Below are positions 1-7,769 of a stretch of DNA of 14,874 nucleotides, piece by piece (position 1 is the stretch's first letter; each line of letters opens with the position of its first letter). The translations under genes were made by a program, and so were the position numbers. This DNA comes from Bdellovibrionaceae bacterium UBA2466. Its GTDB lineage: Bacteria > Bdellovibrionota > FAC87 > UBA2466. The notes under the pieces were generated by a model. That model was not told the DNA's origin. It was given only the letters and a program-made list of their open reading frames with translations, and ran no database searches. The stretch covers positions 64,935 to 79,808 of the forward strand of contig DDPO01000122.1 of assembly GCA_002342225.1 (NCBI GenBank), in the 5' to 3' direction.

Positions 1-555
1 AAGAGAATTTTGGCTTACTCGAGTATCGCTCATGTTGGCTATATGCTCATGGGCCTTGTGACTCTAGACCGGTCTGGACTTACTGCCATTATTTTTTATC
101 TCATTGCTTATTGTGCAATGAATATTGGAGCCTTCTGGGTAGTCAGCGTAGTTTCCAGTGTTCGTGGTAGAGAGGATCTGGATGCTTTTAGGGGGTTAGG
201 TTGGTCCATGCCAGTGCTCGGCACTTGTATGGCAATTTTCATTTTCTCTCTAACTGGAATTCCGATGTTTTCAGGATTCATTGGTAAGTTTCTGATTTTT
301 GGTTCTGTGATCAAATCTGGCGGATACCTGTGGTTAGCATTGTTAGGGGTTCTTAACAGTGTAGTGTCTTTGTACTACTATATTAAGATCCTGAAATCTA
401 TGTGGCTAGATAAGCCAGTGGCTTCGGAGACCTTACATTTATCAATGTATCACGCTGTTGGTTTGGTTGGATTGGCCGTTCCAACTATTGTTTTAGGATT
501 GTATTTCACACCTATTCTTGAGTTTGCAGAAAGAACTCTCTCAACACTTTTATAA
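1..555 (+). CDS. nuoN: NADH-quinone oxidoreductase subunit N, first copy (5' truncated by window)
   Basis: This is the C-terminal part of a proton-pumping antiporter-like subunit of the complex I membrane arm. The reading frame is open from base 1, so the gene begins before the window; a TTG at 10 is internal and not a start. The first visible residues, KRILAYSSIAHVGY, match the conserved NuoN/M/L segment 'KRLLAYSSI.H.GY' at a transmembrane helix. Further on, TGIPMFSGFIGKF matches the NuoN signature GIPPTAGF(I/L)GK. About 185 residues are visible, with several hydrophobic helices, and the protein ends at TAA 553-555. Family assignment to NuoN rather than NuoM or NuoL rests on the GIP-GFIGKF motif and the short C-terminus. 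It lies 31 nt upstream of nuoA in the same orientation. A second complete nuoN follows at 6279-7757, and by eye the two share only about a third of residues here, so they are old paralogues rather than a recent duplication. Confidence 0.85.
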   Translation, partial: KRILAYSSIAHVGYMLMGLVTLDRSGLTAIIFYLIAYCAMNIGAFWVVSVVSSVRGREDLDAFRGLGWSMPVLGTCMAIFIFSLTGIPMFSGFIGKFLIFGSVIKSGGYLWLALLGVLNSVVSLYYYIKILKSMWLDKPVASETLHLSMYHAVGLVGLAVPTIVLGLYFTPILEFAERTLSTLL

Positions 556-572
556 GATCAGAAAGCTGTAAG

Positions 573-581
573 AAAGGAGGA
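573..581 (+). promoter_or_regulatory. Strong ribosome binding site of nuoA
   Basis: AAAGGAGGA lies 5-6 nt before the ATG at 587 and is close to a perfect anti-Shine-Dalgarno match. It fixes the nuoA start. The 31-nt gap before nuoA shows no terminator, so read-through from the upstream nuoN copy is expected. Confidence 0.8.
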
Positions 582-586
582 CACTC

Positions 587-949
587 ATGGAAGCATTTTT
601 ACCCGTAGGGTTCCTGCTTATCTTTGCTCTTCTTCTCTGCATTGGTCTTTTCACTGTGAAGCGCTTGTTGGGGCCCAGAAATCCTGTGGCCTCGAAGTTA
701 GCCGTTTATGAATGTGGAGTGACTCCCGAGGGATCCGCTAGAGCTCCTTTTAAAACGGCATTTTATTTAATTGCAGTGTTATTTTTGTTGTTTGATGTTG
801 AAGCTGCTTTCTTTTTTCCTTGGGCATTAGTTTATCGACAATCCCTTTCAGAAGGTCCAGCCCTTCTTATTGCTATGTTGGTTTACATGGCACTTTTAGT
901 TTTGGGTCTAGTCTACATTTTCAGAAAGGATTGCTTAAAGCTTAACTGA
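587..949 (+). CDS. nuoA: NADH-quinone oxidoreductase subunit A
   Basis: Small membrane subunit of complex I at the junction between the peripheral and membrane arms, beside the quinone site. The protein has 120 residues, the usual family length, with three transmembrane helices at about 5-27, 59-80 and 92-112. The signature YECG is at 41-44, in the loop whose Cys is conserved in NuoA and mitochondrial ND3. The second helix carries LFDVEAAFFFPWA (68-80), with the conserved acidic residues D70 and E72. The ATG start is supported by an excellent Shine-Dalgarno. It is followed after 1 nt by nuoH. In most bacteria nuoA is followed by nuoB; here that gene is missing, which marks a rearranged operon. 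Confidence 0.96.
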   Translation: MEAFLPVGFLLIFALLLCIGLFTVKRLLGPRNPVASKLAVYECGVTPEGSARAPFKTAFYLIAVLFLLFDVEAAFFFPWALVYRQSLSEGPALLIAMLVYMALLVLGLVYIFRKDCLKLN

Positions 950-950
950 T

Positions 951-2015
951 ATGGAAGCTATGGATCTCATCGTTACTGCAGTTAAGACCGCGATAATCTA
1001 CCTTGGTATGGTCCAAGTCGTTCCTATCATGTTAATTGTGGAACGTCGGGGAGCTGCTTTAATCCAAGATAGACCGGGGCCAAATCGAGTGGGTCCTTTT
1101 GGCCTTTTTCAACCCATTGCCGACGTGATCAAGATGATGATGAAAGAGGTCACAATACCTCGGCAAGTCAACAAAGCCCTTTATCTTCTGGGACCGTTCC
1201 TAGTTCTTTTTCCTGCATCATTAGTCATAGCTGCTATACCCTTTGGAGATTTTTTTACTCTTTTTGATCGAAATTATGTTTTGCAAGTCGCTAATATCGA
1301 TGTGGGTATCCTGTATGTATTGGCGATCGGCTCTCTTGGTATCTACGGCATTCTTTTTGGAGGCTGGGCATCTAATAATAAATTCTCATTAATCGGTGCC
1401 ATGAGATCCTCCTCCCAAATTATTAGCTATGAAATTCCTCTGGGTCTTGCAGCATGTAGCGCTGTGGTTTGGTACGGAAGTTTCAGTCTTCGTGAAATGG
1501 TTAGTATTCAAGAGGGAACTTTATTAGGTGTTCTACCTAATTGGGGTATTTTCTATCAGCCGCTTGGATTTTTGTTGTTTTTTATTGCTGCTTTTGCGGA
1601 GACCAATCGTCTTCCTTTCGATTTGCCAGAGTCCGAAGCAGAGCTTGTAGCTGGTTTTCACACTGAGTATGGCGCGATGGATTTCGGTACTTTTTTCATG
1701 GCCGAGTATATGAATATGGCTACGATGTCGGGACTTATGGTTTCAATGTACTTCGGCGGTTGGCATTTGCCCTGGATTTCCGATGCTACCCTTCTTCAGT
1801 GGCTGGGTTCGAGAAATCTTTTGGCTGCTCTACAAGTTTTAACTGTCATTGTAAAAATTGCGGTGTTCATGCTGATTTTCGTTTGGGTCCGCTGGACCAT
1901 TCCTCGGTTTAGATTTGATCAGCTTATGCGACTTGCATGGAAAAATTTGATTCCGTTAGGGCTTTTCAATTTAGTGCTCACAGCGCTCATTTTGTATTTT
2001 AAAGGGGCCGCATGA
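951..2015 (+). CDS. nuoH: NADH-quinone oxidoreductase subunit H
   Basis: Membrane subunit of complex I that forms much of the ubiquinone/menaquinone chamber and the entry to the proton pathway. The protein has 354 residues and about eight or nine helices. Diagnostic segments visible are GPNRVGPFG (43-51), SSQIISYEIPLGL (153-165), AETNRLPFDLPE (216-227) and ESEAELVAGFHTEYG (227-241), the acidic loop next to the quinone site. The start is ATG 951, 1 nt after the nuoA stop. A second ATG at 960 (Met4) is possible, since no strong Shine-Dalgarno precedes either. The last codons overlap nuoJ by ATGA. nuoI, which commonly follows nuoH, is absent. Confidence 0.97.
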   Translation: MEAMDLIVTAVKTAIIYLGMVQVVPIMLIVERRGAALIQDRPGPNRVGPFGLFQPIADVIKMMMKEVTIPRQVNKALYLLGPFLVLFPASLVIAAIPFGDFFTLFDRNYVLQVANIDVGILYVLAIGSLGIYGILFGGWASNNKFSLIGAMRSSSQIISYEIPLGLAACSAVVWYGSFSLREMVSIQEGTLLGVLPNWGIFYQPLGFLLFFIAAFAETNRLPFDLPESEAELVAGFHTEYGAMDFGTFFMAEYMNMATMSGLMVSMYFGGWHLPWISDATLLQWLGSRNLLAALQVLTVIVKIAVFMLIFVWVRWTIPRFRFDQLMRLAWKNLIPLGLFNLVLTALILYFKGAA

Positions 2016-2521
2016 GAGAGACTCTTTTTATGGTCTTTAGTCTTTTCACAATAGCTGCTGCGAGCGGGGTCGTCTTGTCACGCAATCCTGTTTACAGTGC
2101 TTTTTCACTTATTTTGTCCTTTTTCGGGTTGTCGGGATTGTACCTCCTCTGGGGCTCTACTTTCATGGCGATGATTCAAATCCTAATTTACACCGGAGCT
2201 ATCGTTGTTCTTTTTGTGTTTGTGGTCATGTTGCTTAATCTCCAGACAGTGCGAGAGAACTCTCCGAACCTCCTCTTTTTAGTTGGAGCTGCAGCAGCGG
2301 TTTGGCTTTTTTCCCTCATGATTTTGAGAGTGCTTACTCGAGCTATTCCCAACAAAGCAGTCGAAATTCCAACAGACCAGTTAAGAGCCATATCTAAGTT
2401 GTTGTTCACACGCTATCTGTGGCCCTTCGAAGTTTTATCTCTCTTCTTATTAGTAATGATTGTGGCCATTTTCGCCATCACGAGAACACAGGAGATACCC
2501 CAGGGAGGTGAGAAGAAATGA
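2012..2521 (+). CDS. nuoJ: NADH-quinone oxidoreductase subunit J
   Basis: Membrane subunit of complex I, homologue of mitochondrial ND6; its third helix is thought to change shape during coupling of quinone reduction to proton pumping. The protein has 169 residues with five predicted helices. The motifs RNPVYSAFSL (24-33) and QILIYTGAIVVLFVFVVML (56-74) are the family hallmark, with Tyr60-Thr61-Gly62 in the third helix. The start ATG overlaps the nuoH stop (ATGA, 2012-2015), and AAGGGG at 2002-2007 is a good Shine-Dalgarno, so translational coupling is likely. Its own stop overlaps the nuoK start in the same way. Confidence 0.95.
   Translation: MRETLFMVFSLFTIAAASGVVLSRNPVYSAFSLILSFFGLSGLYLLWGSTFMAMIQILIYTGAIVVLFVFVVMLLNLQTVRENSPNLLFLVGAAAAVWLFSLMILRVLTRAIPNKAVEIPTDQLRAISKLLFTRYLWPFEVLSLFLLVMIVAIFAITRTQEIPQGGEKK
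2504..2511 (+). promoter_or_regulatory. Consensus ribosome binding site of nuoK inside nuoJ
   Basis: GGAGGTGA is a full-length anti-Shine-Dalgarno match, placed 6 nt before the nuoK ATG at 2518 and within the last codons of nuoJ. It supports the overlapping ATGA start. Confidence 0.75.
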
Positions 2522-2832
2522 ACTTTCCTCTTTCAATGACCTATTGGTCTCACTTTGTTTCTGTGGCGATGTTTGCACTGGGGCTTTTGGGGTTTTTACT
2601 GAGAAAAAATACGATCGTAGTCCTCATGTGCATCGAGTTGATGCTAAACGCTGTGAATCTTTTATTAATCGAAACCTCCATGCGTACTAATACGCCAGAG
2701 GGGATAATTCTGGTGGTTTTTGTAGTCACTGTGGCAGCTGCTGAAGTGGCGGTGGGGTTGGGAATTGTACTTAATTTGTACCGCATGAAGGGTACTGTGA
2801 ATTTGGATCACTTTAAGAGTTTACAAGGATAA
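2518..2832 (+). CDS. nuoK: NADH-quinone oxidoreductase subunit K
   Basis: Small three-helix subunit of the complex I membrane arm, homologue of ND4L and of the MrpC antiporter subunit. The protein has 104 residues, the normal length. Two membrane-embedded glutamates known to be needed for proton transfer in Escherichia coli NuoK (E36, E72) correspond to E40 in CIELMLNAVNLL and E76 in VTVAAAEVAVGL. GLLGFLLRKN (22-31) is also typical. Start ATG overlaps the nuoJ stop and has a consensus Shine-Dalgarno. nuoL follows after 2 nt. Confidence 0.96.
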   Translation: MNFPLSMTYWSHFVSVAMFALGLLGFLLRKNTIVVLMCIELMLNAVNLLLIETSMRTNTPEGIILVVFVVTVAAAEVAVGLGIVLNLYRMKGTVNLDHFKSLQG

Positions 2833-2834
2833 AG

Positions 2835-4739
2835 ATGCTAACTGCTCCACACATATTAGTCGCAATGATCGTGCTGCCCCTCTTGGGCAGTATTCTAAAT
2901 GGTCTTGTGCTACGTCCTGCTTTCCCAAAAAGAGCAGGAGTCATTGCTACTTTTTTTTCTGGAGCCGCTTTTGTTTGCGCCCTTTCTTTGTTTTTTGCGC
3001 TAGGTGATTCACCGCAAGGAATAAGTTGGTCTGTAAGCTGGTTTGATGTCGGTGAAATCCATCAGAAGTGGGGATTCAAATTTGACTCTTTGACAGCGGT
3101 AATGGCCCTCGTAGTTACTGGAATTGGGACTCTTATTCATCTCTACTCGATTGGATATATGTCTGAGGAGAAGGGGCCTAGTCGTTACTTCGCTTATTTA
3201 AATCTGTTCTTATTCAATATGCTCGTTCTCATAACATCAGACAACCTTCTCGGGCTGTTTGTGGGTTGGGAAGGGGTGGGACTTTGCTCTTATCTTCTCA
3301 TTGGATATTGGTATGAGGACATAGATAAAGCCAAAGCAGGAATGAAAGCATTTCTTGTTAATAGGATCGGAGATGCTGGGTTCTTGATAGGGATTTTTTA
3401 TTGTTATCAGCTGTTCAATACTATCCGTTTTGATGAAATCGCTCAGTTGCTAGCGACTTCCAGTCAATTTGATCTCCACTTGTTGAATGTTGCGGCTTTC
3501 TTTTTGTTTATCGGTGCTACTGGTAAATCGGCTCAAATTCCGCTTTATGTTTGGCTTCCCGATGCGATGGCGGGCCCCACTCCCGTGAGTGCCCTGATTC
3601 ACGCTGCAACGATGGTGACTGCAGGAGTTTATCTGATCTGCAGAATGAATTTTCTGTACATGCTCACTTCAGACACCAATGCCATTATCGCTTGGGTGGG
3701 AGTTGCTACGGCACTCTTTGCAGCTCTGATAGCTACTGCTCAAAAAGATATTAAGAAAGTATTGGCTTATTCGACAGTGAGCCAATTGGGGCTGATGTTT
3801 TTAGCTGTGGGTTGTAAAGCATACTTCGCAGCTGTATTTCACTTGATGACTCATGCATTTTTTAAAGCTTTGTTATTCCTTGGAGCTGGAAGCGTGATTC
3901 ACGGACTGCATGGTGAACAAAATATTTGTCTTATGGGGGGGCTTCGCAAGAAAATGCCCGGAACATTCCTAACTTGTTTGATTGCAACTGCGGCAATCTG
4001 CGGAATCCCCCCGCTGTCCGGTTTCTTTAGTAAAGACACCATTCTTTTTAGCGCACTTGCTTCCGGCACGACTCAGAGTAATTTGCTCTGGGTTCTAGGA
4101 TTAGTGGCCTCTACTTTGACCGCTTTTTATATGACTAGAATGTTTGTTCTTGTTTTCCTAGGAAACTATCGGGGCGAAGGTCACCCTCACGAAAGCCCCT
4201 TTGTCATGATGTTTCCTTTGATTTTGTTGGCTGTGGGAAGTGCACTGAGTGGGTTTCTAGGAGTTCCTCATGGTCTTCATTTAATGCCCAACTTTCTGGA
4301 ACACTATCTTTCAAAAGTGCTGGTCGAGTTTCCCGAGCAGGCAACTGCTGTTTCTGAGCACTCTGCGATGTGCATTGCAACCGGACTCGCCCTTGCGGGA
4401 ATGTCAGTTGCCTATTTCTTTTACGGAAAATTATCGAGAGCTGAGAAGTCTCAGAAGGTATTAAGACCACTGCAATTTGTTTTTGCCAATAAATTTTGGG
4501 TCGACGAGTTGTATGGAGTTCTCTTTGTGATCCCATTTCAATGGATTTCACGCTTCTTTTCAAAAATTATCGATCCTTTAGCCATCGATGGGCTCGCACT
4601 TCTGCCTGCGCGGATATCATCGGGAGTTGCGATTGTTTTAAATGTACTTCAGTCGGGTCTCGTTCAGTTTTATCTCATCATCCTTTTGCTCGGTGGACTA
4701 TGGGTGCTGTGGTACTCGCTGAAAGGATGGGTGATTTAA
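2835..4739 (+). CDS. nuoL: NADH-quinone oxidoreductase subunit L
   Basis: Largest antiporter-like proton-pumping subunit, at the distal end of the complex I membrane arm. The protein has 634 residues, slightly longer than the roughly 613 of E. coli NuoL. Key residues line up with a constant offset: E146 in FVGWEGVGLCSYLL, K231 in GATGKSAQIPLYVWLPDAM, H256 in SALIHAATMVTAGVY, and H336, H340 and K344 in the HLMTHAFFKALLFLGAGS segment. The C-terminal region (about 490-634) has the length and hydrophobic pattern expected for the long amphipathic HL helix and last anchor that run along NuoM and NuoN. AAGGA at 2825-2829, 5 nt before ATG, supports the start. The stop is 1 nt before the nuoM start. 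Confidence 0.97.
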   Translation: MLTAPHILVAMIVLPLLGSILNGLVLRPAFPKRAGVIATFFSGAAFVCALSLFFALGDSPQGISWSVSWFDVGEIHQKWGFKFDSLTAVMALVVTGIGTLIHLYSIGYMSEEKGPSRYFAYLNLFLFNMLVLITSDNLLGLFVGWEGVGLCSYLLIGYWYEDIDKAKAGMKAFLVNRIGDAGFLIGIFYCYQLFNTIRFDEIAQLLATSSQFDLHLLNVAAFFLFIGATGKSAQIPLYVWLPDAMAGPTPVSALIHAATMVTAGVYLICRMNFLYMLTSDTNAIIAWVGVATALFAALIATAQKDIKKVLAYSTVSQLGLMFLAVGCKAYFAAVFHLMTHAFFKALLFLGAGSVIHGLHGEQNICLMGGLRKKMPGTFLTCLIATAAICGIPPLSGFFSKDTILFSALASGTTQSNLLWVLGLVASTLTAFYMTRMFVLVFLGNYRGEGHPHESPFVMMFPLILLAVGSALSGFLGVPHGLHLMPNFLEHYLSKVLVEFPEQATAVSEHSAMCIATGLALAGMSVAYFFYGKLSRAEKSQKVLRPLQFVFANKFWVDELYGVLFVIPFQWISRFFSKIIDPLAIDGLALLPARISSGVAIVLNVLQSGLVQFYLIILLLGGLWVLWYSLKGWVI

Positions 4740-4740
4740 A

Positions 4741-6282
4741 GTGACGGACTCCCTTCTCCCTCTTTTGTTATTCGTTCCGATTATTGGGATCATTCTCTGT
4801 TTGCCTTTTTCTCAGCAATTGGCTCGATGGGTTGCTCTTCTTACTTCGCTTGTAGGGGTTGTACTTGCGATCATTCTGTATCAAGAATTTGACGGCTCGG
4901 GTTCCGAAAAGCTCCAGTTGGCTTGGTCCTTTCCTTGGATTTCAAGCTATGGAATCAAGTTTGCTCTAGCAGTCGATGGACTTAGTTTTCCTCTTGTTTT
5001 GCTGACGAAAGTGATGATGCCAATAGCACTTTTGGCCAGTTGGGGTGAAGACCGGCGGCTCAGATCTTTCATGAGTTGCTTTCTATTTTTAGACTTTGCG
5101 ATGACTGGCACTTTTCTAGCGACCGATCTTTTTCTTTTTTATGTATTTTGGGAATTGATGTTGATTCCAATGATTCTTTTGATCGGTGTTTGGGGAAGCC
5201 AAAATCGTATTTATGCGGCTCTTAAATTTTTTCTTTTCACGTTTGCGGGCAGTGTTTTGATGCTCGTTGCGATACTTTGGTTGTTTGGCGAGTATCGGGC
5301 ACAGTTTGGAGCTTATACGGGTGAAATTGCCCTGCTATCAAAAGTTGTTTTCTCAAATCAACCGATTTTTTGGGGCCTAACTACGCAAGATTTAATTTTC
5401 TGGGGATTTACCTTAGCCTTTTTGATCAAGGTTCCCTTATTTCCTCTTCATACGTGGTTGCCCGATGCTCACGTGCAGGCTCCCACGGGGGGCAGTGTTC
5501 TTCTCGCAGCTGTTTTATTGAAAATGGGAACCTATGGGCTCATGAGATTTTCCATTCCGTTTTGTCCTGAGGCCTTCATCAAAGCTGTTCCCATACTTTC
5601 TACCTTGAGTTTGGTCGGGATTGTTTATGGAGCATGGGTTGCTTTTCAACAGACGGATATGAAAAAGCTTGTTGCTTACTCATCAGTGAGCCACTTGGGG
5701 TTTGTTGTTTTGGGTCTCTGTGCACTCAATCGAGAGGGACTTACAGGAAGTGTTCTTCAAGTTATTAATCATGGTGTTTCCAGTGGAGCTCTTTTCGTAT
5801 TGGTAGGTATTCTCTACGAGCGACGGCACAGCCGCGAGTTTGAAGATTTTGGGGGATTAGCAACTGTTATGCCCCGTTATGCATTTTTTTTAGTATTTGT
5901 TGCATGTTCAAGTATGGCTGTACCGGGTTTGAATGGGTTTGTGGGGGAGTTTTTAATTCTCCTCGGAGCTTTCAAAGCCAAGCCCATCTGGACTTACATT
6001 GCAGTCTCTGCAGCTTTGTTTGGAGCGCTTTATCTACTCGTTATGATTCGCCAAGTTCTTTTTGGACCTCTAAATTCAGGTGAAAATAAAAATTTAAAAG
6101 ATTTATCCACTAGAGATTGGGTAAGCCTCGTGCCTATCACGGTAATGATTTTAATGCTTGGTATGAGTCCCAACTTTTTATTAAGAAAGATCGACCCTGC
6201 ACTAGATTCCTTCTGGAAAACTAGTCTTCAAAAGGGCCAATCTTCGGTGGAAGCAAAGGCTAAACCTGGAGGCAAAGTATGA
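4741..6282 (+). CDS. nuoM: NADH-quinone oxidoreductase subunit M
   Basis: Second antiporter-like proton pump of the complex I membrane arm. The protein has 513 residues, typical for NuoM. Visible functional residues are E138 in YVFWELMLIPM, K230 in FLIKVPLFPLHTWLPDAHV and K261 in AVLLKMGTYGLMRF, matching E. coli E144, K234 and K265. The DMKKLVAYSSVSHLGFV helix is also conserved. The start is GTG at 4741, 1 nt after the nuoL stop; the nearest purine-rich stretch, AAAGGA at 4722-4727, is rather far, so initiation probably depends on coupling to nuoL. The C-terminal tail after about 495 is polar and variable. The stop overlaps nuoN by ATGA. Confidence 0.96.
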   Translation: MTDSLLPLLLFVPIIGIILCLPFSQQLARWVALLTSLVGVVLAIILYQEFDGSGSEKLQLAWSFPWISSYGIKFALAVDGLSFPLVLLTKVMMPIALLASWGEDRRLRSFMSCFLFLDFAMTGTFLATDLFLFYVFWELMLIPMILLIGVWGSQNRIYAALKFFLFTFAGSVLMLVAILWLFGEYRAQFGAYTGEIALLSKVVFSNQPIFWGLTTQDLIFWGFTLAFLIKVPLFPLHTWLPDAHVQAPTGGSVLLAAVLLKMGTYGLMRFSIPFCPEAFIKAVPILSTLSLVGIVYGAWVAFQQTDMKKLVAYSSVSHLGFVVLGLCALNREGLTGSVLQVINHGVSSGALFVLVGILYERRHSREFEDFGGLATVMPRYAFFLVFVACSSMAVPGLNGFVGEFLILLGAFKAKPIWTYIAVSAALFGALYLLVMIRQVLFGPLNSGENKNLKDLSTRDWVSLVPITVMILMLGMSPNFLLRKIDPALDSFWKTSLQKGQSSVEAKAKPGGKV

Positions 6283-7757
6283 GCCTTTTGGATCTCTTTT
6301 TAATACCAGTTTCTCCAGTGGCCTCTTTTGTCATAGCGGGTCTTTTACTTATTGTTCTTCAATGTATTCGGAGTCCAAAATTAAAAGGGATTACGAAGAT
6401 CGTAGCTTTACTGGGCCCCTTGGGGTCCCTGCTAGCGACTTGGAATTTATTTAAATCACAGCCGCTAGCCTATTCGCTAGTAACTGCCGGTTCCTATGAA
6501 GCTTGGCTTAATGAGTTTATTCTTTCTTATCATTTAGATTCAACGACGATGATTTGGTATTGGGCCATTGGAGCTATCGCTTCTATCTCTTTTATTTTTG
6601 TTGAGGCCTATTTCAAAGATTTGGAAGAACTCCCTGAGATACTTATCTTGCTCGAATTTATTGCAGCGGCGATGATGCTTTTGGTTTCAGCAAATAACTT
6701 ACTCATGGTTTTTATGGCTTTGGAGCTTATGTCCTTGCCAACCTATGTGCTCGTCGGAGTCGAGAGGGAAAAACATTTTGGAGCAGAAGCTTCTTTAAAA
6801 TATTTCCTTTTTGGATCATTTGCGACTGTTTTGCTGTTGTTTTCTATAGCTCTGCTTTACGCCTATACTGGCACCCTTCAATTTTCGCAGATCTCCAACT
6901 TTTTAATGGTCCCAGTGGGGGGAACTAATCCCGCAGGTATTATGGTCATGGCTGCTTCTGCTCTATTTATTATCGCTGTGGGTTTTAAATTGGGGCTTGC
7001 CCCTTTTCACATGTGGCTTCCTGATGCCTATGAAGGGGCTGCTACGCCTATTACTGGTTTTATGGGAAGTGCAATTAAGCTAGCAGGTTTCGGCATGGCT
7101 TTACGGTTGTGGTGGGGAATGTTAGCCCCAATTTCTGCGCACTGGGTAGCCATTTTAGGGTCTCTTTCAGTAGTTACTATGTTTGTTGGAAATTTGGGCG
7201 CGTTACGCCAACGAAATTTGAAGAGGCTCTTTGCCTATTCGAGTATTTCACATGCGGGGTATCTGGTTCTCGGCTTGATCTCGATTTCAAAAACTGGGAC
7301 TCAGCTTGATACACAAAATCTTTTTTATTATTTGGTTGTGTATGGCTTCATGTTTTTAGGTGTTTTTGGAATTTTGGGACTCATTGAAAAACAAACTGGA
7401 AGCACTGACATTTCAACCTTCGAAGGAATAGGATTTTCTCATCCGCTTTTGGGAGCCTGTTTGGCCATTTTAGTATTGTCGGCCGCAGGTATTCCTCCAA
7501 CTGCAGGCTTTCTGGGTAAATATCTTCTTTTTGCAGACGCTGTTCGTACTGGCCATGTGTGGCTTGTTGTTCTAGCGGTTTTAAGTAGCGTAATAGGAGT
7601 GTTCTATTATTTACGAGTTCTCGTTGCTCTCTACATGACCGAACCTTCTCAAAGGATTATTTTGAGCTCTCAAAGTCGTATTGTTGTTTGGAGTGTCATT
7701 GCTTGTGCTTTTTGTATGATCTTCTTCTCCTTTTTCCCTCAAAGACTCGGAATATAG
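6279..7757 (+). CDS. nuoN: NADH-quinone oxidoreductase subunit N, second copy (complete)
   Basis: Third antiporter-like proton pump of the complex I membrane arm. The protein has 492 residues and about 14 helices. Channel residues expected for NuoN are present: E149 in FMALELMSLPTYVLVG, K237 in VGFKLGLAPFHMWLPDAYEG and K267 in GSAIKLAGFGMALR. The C-terminal half has NLKRLFAYSSISHAGY and GIPPTAGFLGKY. Start ATG overlaps the nuoM stop, with GGAGG at 6268-6272 six bases before it. It is the last nuo gene; the next gene is convergent and starts its 3' end 12 nt on, with no visible hairpin terminator. This copy keeps the canonical GIPPTAGF motif, while the copy at the window start has GIPMFSGF. 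Confidence 0.96.
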   Translation: MSLLDLFLIPVSPVASFVIAGLLLIVLQCIRSPKLKGITKIVALLGPLGSLLATWNLFKSQPLAYSLVTAGSYEAWLNEFILSYHLDSTTMIWYWAIGAIASISFIFVEAYFKDLEELPEILILLEFIAAAMMLLVSANNLLMVFMALELMSLPTYVLVGVEREKHFGAEASLKYFLFGSFATVLLLFSIALLYAYTGTLQFSQISNFLMVPVGGTNPAGIMVMAASALFIIAVGFKLGLAPFHMWLPDAYEGAATPITGFMGSAIKLAGFGMALRLWWGMLAPISAHWVAILGSLSVVTMFVGNLGALRQRNLKRLFAYSSISHAGYLVLGLISISKTGTQLDTQNLFYYLVVYGFMFLGVFGILGLIEKQTGSTDISTFEGIGFSHPLLGACLAILVLSAAGIPPTAGFLGKYLLFADAVRTGHVWLVVLAVLSSVIGVFYYLRVLVALYMTEPSQRIILSSQSRIVVWSVIACAFCMIFFSFFPQRLGI

Positions 7758-7769
7758 AAAATCATACTT

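Noticed and set aside
10..555. TTG at base 10 as the start of the first NuoN copy
   Set aside because: The conserved KR(L/I)LAYSS motif continues upstream of it in the same frame; the gene is cut by the window edge.
2460..2690. 76-aa plus-strand frame across the nuoJ/nuoK junction
   Set aside because: Out of frame with two well-supported genes that overlap by ATGA; the translation has no hydrophobic helices or known motif.
4204..4563. 119-aa open frame on the minus strand inside nuoL
   Set aside because: It lies antisense to a strongly conserved gene, has no family motif and no start signal; a shadow frame.
7758..7769. Possible terminator between nuoN and the convergent glycosyltransferase-like gene
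   Set aside because: Only 12 nt, with no inverted repeat; no stem could be drawn.
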